Part shown: in pieces, positions 1-8,280 of the stretch
How positions within the stretch are numbered: the stretch's first letter is position 1
How the letters are laid out: every line of letters begins with the position of its first letter
NCBI GenBank assembly: GCA_945860405.1
Contig: CAMARC010000005.1
Coordinates: 1-37,926, forward strand
Length of the DNA stretch: 37,926 bases
Direction of reading: 5' to 3'
From: Candidatus Kuenenia stuttgartensis
GTDB lineage: Bacteria; Planctomycetota; Planctomycetia; Pirellulales; UBA1268
Notes under the pieces: generated by a model
What the model was told of the DNA's origin: nothing
What the model saw: the letters and a program-made list of their open reading frames with translations, nothing else
The model's database searches: none
Made by a program: the position numbers and the translations under genes

Positions 1-1148
1 GACGACGCGAAGCCGTTGCCGGCGTCGAACTCCCAGAGGATCTCGCCATCGGTTGTCCGCAGGGCCACGACCTTGCCGGCCGAATCGCCGACGATCGCCG
101 CCAGCCCCACCGAGTTGCCGTCACCGGCGCCGCCGAGATGGACGACAACGGGCGAACCATCGACCCGCCCGCGCATCCCCTGCCGCCAGGCCCGCGCGCC
201 ATCGGCCAACGCAAAGGCCTCGACGGCCCGGCCGCGGGTGCCGACCAGCGCGAGCTCTCCGGCAATTGCGGCACTCGATCGGAAGGCCTGGCCATTTCCC
301 TGGGGCACGAGCTTCCAGGCAACCTTCCCCGCTGCGACATCGATCGCCCAGAACACGCCCCCCTCGCTTCCAAATAGTGCCAGGCTCCCGGCGGCTGCCG
401 GGGTCGTGCCGGTGGGGCCGTCGATCGCCACCGCGACATCCTCGGCGCCGGTCGCGGCGTCGATGACATGGAGCTTGCCATCACAGCCGGCCAGCAGCAC
501 CTTCCCGGCGGCCACCGTCGGCGAGCAGCGGATCTGGTCGGCGATGGTGTGCTTCCAGAGCACCTTTCCATCCGCGAGCGCCAGACAGGCGAGCGTCGCA
601 TCCTGCGAGCCGATGAGGACGCGCATCCCGTCGTCGCCAGGCAGGAGCGTCGGCCCCCCCGACACCTCGCCCCTGGTCTCGTGGGTCCAGCGGATCTCGC
701 CGCTGGCGGCGTCGAAGGCCCGCACCATCCCGGCCCCATCGCCAACGACGACCAGCGGCACCGCCGCGTCGGTCGACACCGCCGCCGCCGAAGGAAAGCC
801 GACGTCGGTCTTGAACGACCAGACCGTCTTCCCATCGACGAGATCGAGGCAGTGGAAGGTGCCGTCGAGGTCGCCGACGAAGATCCTCCCACCAGAAACG
901 ACCGGCGTCGCCTCGAAGGCGGTCTTGTCGAGTTGTCGGTGCCAGCGTTCGGTCAGCGGCAGGGCGAGCCGGGCCGCGGAGCGCCCCGTCCCGGCGAGAA
1001 CACCGCGGAACATCGGCCACGCATCGGCGGCCGCTTCGTCGCCCCCCTCCGCGGCAACCGCCGCATGCCCCCCGAGCAACATCGCGAGCACCACGATCCC
1101 GCGACACAAGCCCGATCGCCGGGCGGTCAGACGACTCCAGAAACTCAT
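1..1148 (-). CDS. PQQ-like beta-propeller repeat protein (outer membrane protein assembly BamB-like/quinoprotein-like fold), C-terminus cut by window edge
   Basis: Own translation of the minus strand from ATG at 1148 gives a signal-peptide-like start (MSFWSRLTARRSGLCRGIVVLAMLLGGHAAVAAEGG) then repeated propeller motifs (DGTFHCLDLVDGKTVWSFKTD, MVRAFDAASGEIRWTHETRG, TLACLALADGKVLWKHTI, VVALRTTDGEILWEFDAG). Open to the window start, so absent from the ORF track. Confidence 0.85.
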   Translation of the reverse strand, partial: MSFWSRLTARRSGLCRGIVVLAMLLGGHAAVAAEGGDEAAADAWPMFRGVLAGTGRSAARLALPLTERWHRQLDKTAFEATPVVSGGRIFVGDLDGTFHCLDLVDGKTVWSFKTDVGFPSAAAVSTDAAVPLVVVGDGAGMVRAFDAASGEIRWTHETRGEVSGGPTLLPGDDGMRVLIGSQDATLACLALADGKVLWKHTIADQIRCSPTVAAGKVLLAGCDGKLHVIDAATGAEDVAVAIDGPTGTTPAAAGSLALFGSEGGVFWAIDVAAGKVAWKLVPQGNGQAFRSSAAIAGELALVGTRGRAVEAFALADGARAWRQGMRGRVDGSPVVVHLGGAGDGNSVGLAAIVGDSAGKVVALRTTDGEILWEFDAGNGFAS

Positions 1149-2305
1149 CGGGCCTCCTCGTAGAGCTTCGTCAAATCCTCGACGGCGACAGGGCGCGGGT
1201 TGAAGCCCGCCGTCCACTGGCTCGCGGCGGCGGCGGCAAGAAACCCGACATCGGGCGCCGCGATCCCCGCCGCGGAGAGCGAGGGGGCGAGCCCACCGAC
1301 CCTCACGATCCCCTCGAGCCAGGCGGCGAGCCGATCCCCGGCCCGATGCCCCTCGGCCTTTGTCCCTTCGGGGAGCGCGGCGACGAGTTCGGCGTAGGGG
1401 GAATCGTCGCCGGCGGCATTGAAGCGGACGACATGAGGCAGCATCATCCCGACCGCCTGCCCGTGGACGACGTCGTGGACCGCCGTGAGCGGGTTGGCGA
1501 GCGCATGAGCGGCACCGAGCATCGAGTTCTCGATCGCCATCCCGGCCCACGAAGCGCCCAACTGCACCGCCTCACGGGCCGCCACATCGCCGGGATCGGC
1601 AAACACCCGCGGCAGACCAGCCGCGAGGAGGCGGAAGGCCTCGCGCGAGAAAAGCCTCGAGGCCGGCGTTGCCGCCCGGCTGACATGGCTCTCGACGGCA
1701 TGGGAGAGGGCATCGATGCCGGTCAGCGCCGTCACCCGCTGCGGTTGGGTGAGGGTGAGCCTGACGTCGAGGATCGCTACCCGGAATGCCGCCCGGGGGT
1801 CGCCGCAGGCCATCTTGACGTGGGTCTCGGCATCGCTGATGAGCGCGAAAGACTGCGTCTCGCTCCCCGTCCCCGCCGTCGTCGGCACGCCGATCGACGG
1901 CAGCATCGGGCCAGTCGCCTTGCCGCGACCGTGGTAGTCGTGCATCCGACCGCCGCAGGAATGGACGAAGTTGATCCCCTTGGCGCAGTCCATCGAGCTG
2001 CCGCCACCAATCGCCACGATGACGTCGGGGCGGACCCGGCGGGCGACCTCCACCCCGGCGGCGACGTGGGCAGTGGTCGGATTCTCGCCGACGTCGGTGA
2101 AGGTGGCGACGGCGTACCCCGCCGACTCGAGGGCCGCGATCCCCAGCCCCGCGTGCCCCGCCTTCACGACTCCATAATCGCTGACGACCAGCGCCCGGTT
2201 GCCGCCGAACTCGCGGGCAAGCGAGCCGAGCCGGTCGACTGCTCCGGGCCCGACGACCAGCCGCGTGGCGGCACGGAACTCGAACGGCTGCGGGATGGAC
2301 ATCAT
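1145..2305 (-). CDS. Iron-containing alcohol dehydrogenase family protein
   Basis: 386 aa; motifs VIAIGGGSSMDCAKGINF, GVPTTAGTGSETQSFALIS and HALANPLTAVHDVVHGQAVGMMLPHVVRFN, typical of Fe-ADH. Confidence 0.92.
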   Translation of the reverse strand: MMSIPQPFEFRAATRLVVGPGAVDRLGSLAREFGGNRALVVSDYGVVKAGHAGLGIAALESAGYAVATFTDVGENPTTAHVAAGVEVARRVRPDVIVAIGGGSSMDCAKGINFVHSCGGRMHDYHGRGKATGPMLPSIGVPTTAGTGSETQSFALISDAETHVKMACGDPRAAFRVAILDVRLTLTQPQRVTALTGIDALSHAVESHVSRAATPASRLFSREAFRLLAAGLPRVFADPGDVAAREAVQLGASWAGMAIENSMLGAAHALANPLTAVHDVVHGQAVGMMLPHVVRFNAAGDDSPYAELVAALPEGTKAEGHRAGDRLAAWLEGIVRVGGLAPSLSAAGIAAPDVGFLAAAAASQWTAGFNPRPVAVEDLTKLYEEAR

Positions 2306-2324
2306 GAATGGCTCAGGGGAGTCA

Positions 2325-3755
2325 TCAGGCGACGCCAGCGCCTGCCGGCATCTGGAGCGCCCGCGAACGGTAGAGGAAGTCGATGATGTTCCCCTCGTGA
2401 GGCTGGAGCCAGTCGAGCTTCGTCGTCGGCACGGGGCCGAGGTTGAGGCGATCGATCTCGGTGCAGTCGATGAGGGCGTGCTGGAAGGCAGGGTCGTCGG
2501 TAATCGCCGTGCCGACGAGCGTCGGGCCGATCTTCTCGAGCATCTGCCCCTGCGGGCACTTCACCACCGCCACGAACGGGAACATGTACTCCGCCTTCGC
2601 GATCATCGGGTCCGGGCTGCTGCAGTGCGCGACCACCGGCCGCAGCCAGCCGCAGCGCTCCCCCTCCACCAGTCGCGGGCCGTACTTCTCGGTGGGATGG
2701 CTGACGCCGGGAGCCGCCAGCCCCGCTTCGATCTGCCCCCAGGTCGCCTTGGCGGCGCCGGGAATCGTGAATGCCGCGAGCTTCGCATGGGGATCGTCGG
2801 GCGGCAGGACATCGACCGGCCCGAGCCGCTCGGCCAGCCCCGCGGCGATCGCCTCGGTGTGCCGGCTGGCCCAGATCGCCGAGCAGTTGATGCAGCCACG
2901 GCCACCGTTGACGGCGACGCTCTCCACCATCATGTCGATGTAGTCTTCCCAGCGGTCGACGACGTCGTCACCGATGAGGATCTTCGAGAACCCGGGGCCG
3001 TGGACCTGCACGCCGGGATTGCCGCGATATTGCTCGACCGTCTTGGCACTCCCGAAGATCATGCTCCGCTTGCAGGCGGCGAGGATTGAAGCCCCGACGT
3101 CGGTAGCGCCCGGGTAGAGCCCGATCGCCTCGGAGGGAATCCCCGCTTCGATCATCGCCGCCGCCATCCGGTAGGGCGTCCAGGGCTCCTGGCCCCCCGG
3201 CTTCATGACGAGGCCGACGCCGAGGGCGATCACCGGCAACCACAGGGTGTGGACGCCGGGGGAGTTTGACGGCAGAACGAGCCCGAGCACCGGCGACTGG
3301 GCCTGGTAGCTGACGACGACGTCGCGGTGCTCGCGGCCGTAGCCCTTCCAGAAGACCTCCGGCGGGAGGCCGCGGGAGAGGGCGTCGAGCATCCGGTCCA
3401 TGTTCGCGAGGACGAACATGTTCTTCTGCATGTTCGCCCGGCAGAGGGTCTCGGGGAGCCCGGTCGTAGCCGACTGCTGCTTGACGAAGTCGTCGGGCGA
3501 CTGCTTTGTGTCACCGACGGTGAGCGTGCCGTGGGCATAGAGATTGCCGGCCGTCTGGAGCCGCTCGACGACGTCCTCCGGGTCGAGCGTCAGCAGCGCC
3601 TCGCGGGCCTTGGCCGCCTTTTGCATGTCGCGGCCCACGAGCGCCCCGCCGACCTGGCTGACCTCCGCCACCGGCTCGCCGGTGAGGAAGTGGACGAGTT
3701 TCGTCCGCTCGATCGACTCGTAGGGCTTGCCGAAACGGAAGGCGGGGAGGTGCAT
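2325..3755 (-). CDS. Aldehyde dehydrogenase superfamily protein (acylating/LuxC-like reductase possible)
   Basis: ORF 2325..3977; the likely start is ATG 3755 (MHLPAFRFGKPYESIERTKLVHF) with AGGAG upstream. ALDH-like features: LPSNSPGVHTLWLPVIALGVGLVMKPGGQEPWTP and candidate nucleophile region NGGRGCINCSAIW. Confidence 0.8.
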   Translation of the reverse strand: MHLPAFRFGKPYESIERTKLVHFLTGEPVAEVSQVGGALVGRDMQKAAKAREALLTLDPEDVVERLQTAGNLYAHGTLTVGDTKQSPDDFVKQQSATTGLPETLCRANMQKNMFVLANMDRMLDALSRGLPPEVFWKGYGREHRDVVVSYQAQSPVLGLVLPSNSPGVHTLWLPVIALGVGLVMKPGGQEPWTPYRMAAAMIEAGIPSEAIGLYPGATDVGASILAACKRSMIFGSAKTVEQYRGNPGVQVHGPGFSKILIGDDVVDRWEDYIDMMVESVAVNGGRGCINCSAIWASRHTEAIAAGLAERLGPVDVLPPDDPHAKLAAFTIPGAAKATWGQIEAGLAAPGVSHPTEKYGPRLVEGERCGWLRPVVAHCSSPDPMIAKAEYMFPFVAVVKCPQGQMLEKIGPTLVGTAITDDPAFQHALIDCTEIDRLNLGPVPTTKLDWLQPHEGNIIDFLYRSRALQMPAGAGVA

Positions 3756-3870
3756 CAACAGGGCTCCTGCAACGTTGTCAAAAGTTTCCAGATTCAGAAG
3801 ATACGCCGTCTGCAATCCAAAGGAGGCGCCCACGGTCGCCCGGACGTGCGACCGCAAGCCTCCGCCCCAA

Positions 3871-3900
3871 GCCCGCCGGGGCCACGATGGCCCGGCGGGC
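3871..3900. terminator. Strong GC-rich hairpin between the adenylating enzyme and ALDH genes
   Basis: GCCCGCCGGGGCCA-CGA-TGGCCCGGCGGGC: near-perfect 13-bp stem with one bulge, 8 nt past the minus-strand stop at 3908. No U-tract, so intrinsic termination is uncertain. Confidence 0.45.
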
Positions 3901-3907
3901 GTAAAAG

Positions 3908-5035
3908 TCAATAAACGCCGACCGTGGTCGACGAGGCGAGCTCCCGGAAAGGGCGCACGCCACTGATGCCATCCCACGGGTATTTCGCGTAGGGAAGTTC
4001 GCGTTCCCCCTCGTCGCGCTCGAGGAAGCCGGGCACGAACGTCTCCTTCGTGAGGGTCGTGAGCTTGACGCGCCCGGTGCCGCCGTAGGGGACGACGGTG
4101 TTGGTGTCATCAAAGTCGACGACCTCGATCACCGCGCGGGGCTGCGGGGCGTAGTAGGCGATCGTATAGCCGTCGGCCGGCACCACCGGCCTGGAAGCCG
4201 CCAGCCCCATGAGCGTGTTGCCATAGGTGGGGGTCATGAAGGCGCCGTCGAGGAGTTCCTCCACGGCAAAGCGGGTCCACTGCGGGGTGAACTCGGTGCC
4301 CCCGGAGAAGATCCCTGTGATCCCGGCCTTGCGGATCGTCGTCCCGCGTTTTTCGAGCCCGAGCGCCAACGACTCGAGGAGCTTCGGCGTCGTGAACATG
4401 CACTTCACGTCGTGGCCCGCCTCGAGGATCGTGATCGCCTGATCGATGCAGTGCTGCTTGTAGGCTTCGAGATGCTCCATCCACCCCTTCTGAATGAGCT
4501 TGACCACCCAGCGCGGGTCGAGATCGACGCAGAAGCAGATGCCGCCACGGTGCTGGGCGAGATGCTCGATCGACAGCCGCAGCCGCCGCGGCCCCGACGG
4601 CCCGAGCATCAGCCAGTTGGCGCCGCGCGGGAAATACTCCTCGGGAAGCGTGTCGCTGAACTGCTCGTAGTCGGTGCGGAAGTCGCGCATGTTGACGCGC
4701 GACTTCGGCACGCCGGTAGTGCCACCGGTCTCGAAGACATACGCGGGCTGACCGGCAAAGCCCTGGGGGATCCACCGCGTCACCGGGCCTCCGCGGAGCC
4801 ATTCATCCTCGAACGGGGGGAACTTCTTCAAGTCGTCGTAGCTCTTCACCTCGGTGATCGGGTTGAACTTCAGCGTCTTCGCATACTCCAGCCAGAACGG
4901 GCAGCCGGTGGAGGGATGGAAATGCCAGGCCATCATCTCCACGGCGTGGGCATCGAGGGTCGCGCGGGCCTGCTTCACGGCGGCGTCGTCGGCAACCTGG
5001 AACACCGGGTTCTTAGAGGAAACGTCGGTCGACAT
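3908..5035 (-). CDS. Adenylate-forming enzyme, LuxE acyl-protein synthetase/phenylacetate-CoA ligase-like
   Basis: 375 aa (LuxE-like length); P-loop-like AYVFETGGTTGVPKSRVNMRDFRTDYEQFSD; downstream TPTYGNTLMG and YGGTGRVKLTTLTKETFVPGFLERDEGE. Confidence 0.8.
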   Translation of the reverse strand: MSTDVSSKNPVFQVADDAAVKQARATLDAHAVEMMAWHFHPSTGCPFWLEYAKTLKFNPITEVKSYDDLKKFPPFEDEWLRGGPVTRWIPQGFAGQPAYVFETGGTTGVPKSRVNMRDFRTDYEQFSDTLPEEYFPRGANWLMLGPSGPRRLRLSIEHLAQHRGGICFCVDLDPRWVVKLIQKGWMEHLEAYKQHCIDQAITILEAGHDVKCMFTTPKLLESLALGLEKRGTTIRKAGITGIFSGGTEFTPQWTRFAVEELLDGAFMTPTYGNTLMGLAASRPVVPADGYTIAYYAPQPRAVIEVVDFDDTNTVVPYGGTGRVKLTTLTKETFVPGFLERDEGERELPYAKYPWDGISGVRPFRELASSTTVGVY

Positions 5036-5108
5036 CGCAGGGTCTCTGGAGGGGAGTGGAGTTCAATCCGCGACCGCCATCGACGGCACGGACACGGGGG
5101 GCAGGGGA

Positions 5109-5582
5109 TCAGCCCTCACCAGGCGGCGGCGCCGGGGGGGCTCCGAGTTGGGCAAAGAGTTGCAGCACGCCGTTGAAGTGGGCGAGCCTGGGGCCGTAGC
5201 GGTCGATGAACTCGCCGAGAGCATATTCGCTGTCGGTGAAGTTTTCGGCGTTGTCGAAGGCCTCCGTAGCCACCCCGGCAAGGAACTCGGTGTGGACCTT
5301 GGCAAGCGACTCGGCGGCCTGGCGACAGGAGCGGGCCAATTCCGGATTGGCATCCTTCCAGGCCTTGAGTTCCGCGGCCCGCTGCCGTTGCTGGAGCGAC
5401 ACCTGCGAGACGAGTTCCGTGAGCAGTTCGCATTGGCGGGAGAGCAGTTCGATCTGCCGCTGCTGAAGGGCGATCGACTCTCCGAGCAGATGCCGCGTCT
5501 GCGGATCGGGCGCGGCCCCACCAGGAGTGATCGACGTGGCGGAGATGTCGAGTTGCGTGAACACGGGGGGAAAATCACTCAT
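5109..5582 (-). CDS. Hypothetical protein with central coiled-coil-like segment
   Basis: 157 aa ORF; LGESIALQQRQIELLSRQCELLTELVSQVSLQQRQRAAELKAW looks like an amphipathic helix. Confidence 0.6.
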   Translation of the reverse strand: MSDFPPVFTQLDISATSITPGGAAPDPQTRHLLGESIALQQRQIELLSRQCELLTELVSQVSLQQRQRAAELKAWKDANPELARSCRQAAESLAKVHTEFLAGVATEAFDNAENFTDSEYALGEFIDRYGPRLAHFNGVLQLFAQLGAPPAPPPGEG

Positions 5583-5810
5583 GGCACGGCCCGCCGGTGG
5601 TGGAAGTGGGAACCGTGGAAGATTCTACCCACGCCCGCGGGAATGGTAGCCCTCCGGCCCCCGTTCGGCCGGGCGGGGCCGATTCCCGTCAGGGTTTCCC
5701 CAGCCTACGGCGGCGGGCTCGCCGATCCCCCCGCACGACCGGGGGAGGCTCCCGGTCCTCAAGTGGCGCGTCCCGTCACCCGATGCAAGGGCTGGCGGGG
5801 AGACGGTTCC

Positions 5811-5824
5811 CTGCGGATCCGCAG
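5811..5824. promoter_or_regulatory. Perfect 14-bp palindrome, possible operator
   Basis: CTGCGGATCCGCAG, self-complementary, 53 nt upstream of the proposed GTG at 5877, in the divergent intergenic region. Confidence 0.25.
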
Positions 5825-5876
5825 CCGACGGCCTGCGGAACGGCCGCCTCCGGGCGGGCGACGGCATGGGGGAGCG

Positions 5877-6383
5877 GTGGACACCAACGACGCAACGCTG
5901 ACTTTTGGGTTTCTCACCACCGTTGATTCGCCCACCCACGGGGTGTTCGGCGGGTATCTCGTCGTCGACTCGACGGGACGGCCCTTGGAGTTTCACTGCA
6001 CGACCCCAGTGAAGGTGTCGAGGGCCCAGCAGATTCTCTACGGGGCAACGCTGCCCGGTCATCTCCATGGCCGGCAGATCGGCGCCAACCTCCTCGCCGA
6101 GGCCACCTCTCACCCCCTGGCCGTCCTCATCGACGCCGAGACGCTGCTCCATGTCCGCCCACACACGGCCCTGCCGGTCGGGCTCGTCCTCCGGTCTGAC
6201 CCGGCCGTGTCGGCGCCGCGCGATGACGACGCCCTGCTCCGATTCGGCACGACGACGATCAGCCTGCCGGCCGACAGGCACGCCGCGGTGATCGAGGGAC
6301 TCACGGCCCTGGCCGGCGCCGTCGATCTCTGCGAGCCGTTCGAGCGGATCCGGGCTGCGATCGACGAGGCCCAGCGGCACTGA
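5877..6383 (+). CDS. Conserved-looking hypothetical protein upstream of SNF2 helicase
   Basis: C-terminal part of ORF 4854..6383. The upstream part overlaps minus-strand genes and is low-complexity. From GTG 5877: VDTNDATLTFGFLTTVDSPTHGVFGGYLVVDSTGRPLEFHCTTPVKVSRAQQILYGATLPGHLHGRQIGANLLAEA... Ends 22 nt before the helicase start. Confidence 0.6.
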   Translation: MDTNDATLTFGFLTTVDSPTHGVFGGYLVVDSTGRPLEFHCTTPVKVSRAQQILYGATLPGHLHGRQIGANLLAEATSHPLAVLIDAETLLHVRPHTALPVGLVLRSDPAVSAPRDDDALLRFGTTTISLPADRHAAVIEGLTALAGAVDLCEPFERIRAAIDEAQRH

Positions 6384-6405
6384 GCCGCCCCGCAGGGCCA
6401 AACGC

Positions 6406-8244
6406 ATGCCTCCCTCGTCTGAGGCTGCTGCAACGATGGGCGACGCGGGGGGAGTAGTCATGCCGCCAGAGATCCAACGAACCCCTCCGACCGGCGTCGG
6501 CAGCCACGCCCTGCGGAGCGCGGAGCTGAGCCTGCCGCCGGTGACCCTCCGGCCGACATGGCGCGTCGATGCACTGCCGCGGCCGCGCGTCCTCCGCCTC
6601 CCGCTGGCCGGATCGACCCCTGCCGTCACATCGATCAGTCTCCTCGAGGCCATGCCGAAGGTGTCGAGCTACCGCTTTCCCCGCGCCGTCGCCGCGCCCG
6701 TTGCCCTTGCGGCGCCTCCCCGGCCGGCCACCGCCCAGCCGCCCGCCAGCGCGGAGCCAGCGGTGCGACGGCCTGACCGTCCGGCGCGGACGCGGATTGC
6801 CCCCCCGGGGGACGTGGTGCGAATGGAGGAGCGGCTCTGGTTCCTCCTTCAACCCGACCTCGAAACCCTCCTTCGCTCTTGCCACCTCGACTTTCCCCGC
6901 CGGCCATTCCCGTTCCAACTCGAAGGCATGGCGTTCCTCATGCCACGGCACGCCGCCGTCCTTGCCGACGAGATGGGGCTCGGCAAATCGATGCAGGCCA
7001 TCTCCTCGATCCGCCTCCTCATCCATGCCGGTGAAGCGCGTCGCGTCCTCGTCGTCTGTCCGAAGGGGCTGGTGTCGAACTGGGTGCGCGAGTTCGGCGA
7101 CTGGGCTCCGGAAATCCCGGTGGCGGTGATCGAGGGAGATCCGCAGCGTCGTCGCTGGCAGTGGGCCCTGTCGGATGTCGCGGTGAAGGTCGCCAACTAC
7201 GAGAGCGTCGTCCGCGACCGGGAGCTCATCGCCGAACTGAAGGCCTCGTTCGATCTCGTCGTCCTCGACGAGGCGCAGCGCATCAAGAACTCCGCCAGCC
7301 AAACCAGCCACGCCATCCGGGCCCTCTCGCGTCGCCGCAGCTGGGCCCTCACCGGCACCCCGGTGGAGAACTCTGCCGACGACATCGTCGGCCTGTTCGA
7401 GTTCGTCGCCCCGGGGCACCTCGACGAACGGATGTCACCGCGGGCCCTCGGCGCCGCCGCAGCCGACCATGTCCTGCGGCGGACGAAGGACAAGGTTCTC
7501 AAGGATCTCCCTCCCCGGCTCAACCGCGACGAACGGATCGAGCTCACGCCCGAACAGCGCGAGACCTACCGGCAGGCCGAGGAGGATGGAGTCCTCCGGC
7601 TGGCCGACATGGGGCGGTCGGCGACGATCCGCCATGTCTTCGAGCTCGTCCTCCGGCTCAAGCAGGTGTGCAACTTCGACACCCACTCTGGCGAGAGCGC
7701 CAAGCTCGAATGTCTCAAGGCCGATCTCGAGGAGGTGCAGGCCAGCGGCCGCAAGGCGCTCGTCTTCAGCCAGTGGGTCGAGACGCTCGGAAAGCTCGAG
7801 AAGGAGCTCACGCCCTTCGGGGCGCTGCAATACCACGGCGGGATGTCGACGGCGGCCCGCGACGAGGCAATCCGGCGGTTCAAGGCCGACCGCCGCCACT
7901 CCGTCCTCCTCCTCTCCTACGGCGCTGGCGCCGTCGGGCTCAACCTCCAGTTCTCGCAGTACGTCTTCCTCTTCGACCGCTGGTGGAATCCGGCCGTCGA
8001 GGATCAGGCCGTCAACCGAGCCCACCGGATCGGCGCGGCCGGGGCCGTTACCGTCACCCGGTACCTCGCCGCCGACACGATCGAGGAGCGGATCGACGAA
8101 GTGCTGCGAAAGAAGCGCGACCTCTCCGAGCTGATTCTCTCGCAGTCGGAGCCTTCCGAAGCAGGGAGCACAGGGCTGACGGTCGACGAGCTTTTCGCTC
8201 TCTTCAAGCTTCCGTCACCGTCCCGGACCGCGGCGGCCGCCTGA
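6406..8244 (+). CDS. SNF2/SWI2-family DEAD/DEAH-like helicase (RapA/HepA-like)
   Basis: Helicase motifs: LADEMGLGKSMQAISSI (I), LVVLDEAQRIKN (II, DEAQ), WALTGTPVENSADDI (III), KALVFSQWVETLGKLEKEL (IV), LLSYGAGAVGLNLQFSQYVFLFDRWWNPAVEDQAVNRAHRIG (V/VI). Confidence 0.95.
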   Translation: MPPSSEAAATMGDAGGVVMPPEIQRTPPTGVGSHALRSAELSLPPVTLRPTWRVDALPRPRVLRLPLAGSTPAVTSISLLEAMPKVSSYRFPRAVAAPVALAAPPRPATAQPPASAEPAVRRPDRPARTRIAPPGDVVRMEERLWFLLQPDLETLLRSCHLDFPRRPFPFQLEGMAFLMPRHAAVLADEMGLGKSMQAISSIRLLIHAGEARRVLVVCPKGLVSNWVREFGDWAPEIPVAVIEGDPQRRRWQWALSDVAVKVANYESVVRDRELIAELKASFDLVVLDEAQRIKNSASQTSHAIRALSRRRSWALTGTPVENSADDIVGLFEFVAPGHLDERMSPRALGAAAADHVLRRTKDKVLKDLPPRLNRDERIELTPEQRETYRQAEEDGVLRLADMGRSATIRHVFELVLRLKQVCNFDTHSGESAKLECLKADLEEVQASGRKALVFSQWVETLGKLEKELTPFGALQYHGGMSTAARDEAIRRFKADRRHSVLLLSYGAGAVGLNLQFSQYVFLFDRWWNPAVEDQAVNRAHRIGAAGAVTVTRYLAADTIEERIDEVLRKKRDLSELILSQSEPSEAGSTGLTVDELFALFKLPSPSRTAAAA

Positions 8245-8280
8245 CGACGGCACGCCGCGGATCGGATCGTGCGACGCGCA

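Noticed and set aside
16-1203. 395-aa + strand ORF
   Set aside because: Pro/Ala/Ser/Arg-rich shadow ORF antisense to a well-supported PQQ-like propeller on the minus strand.
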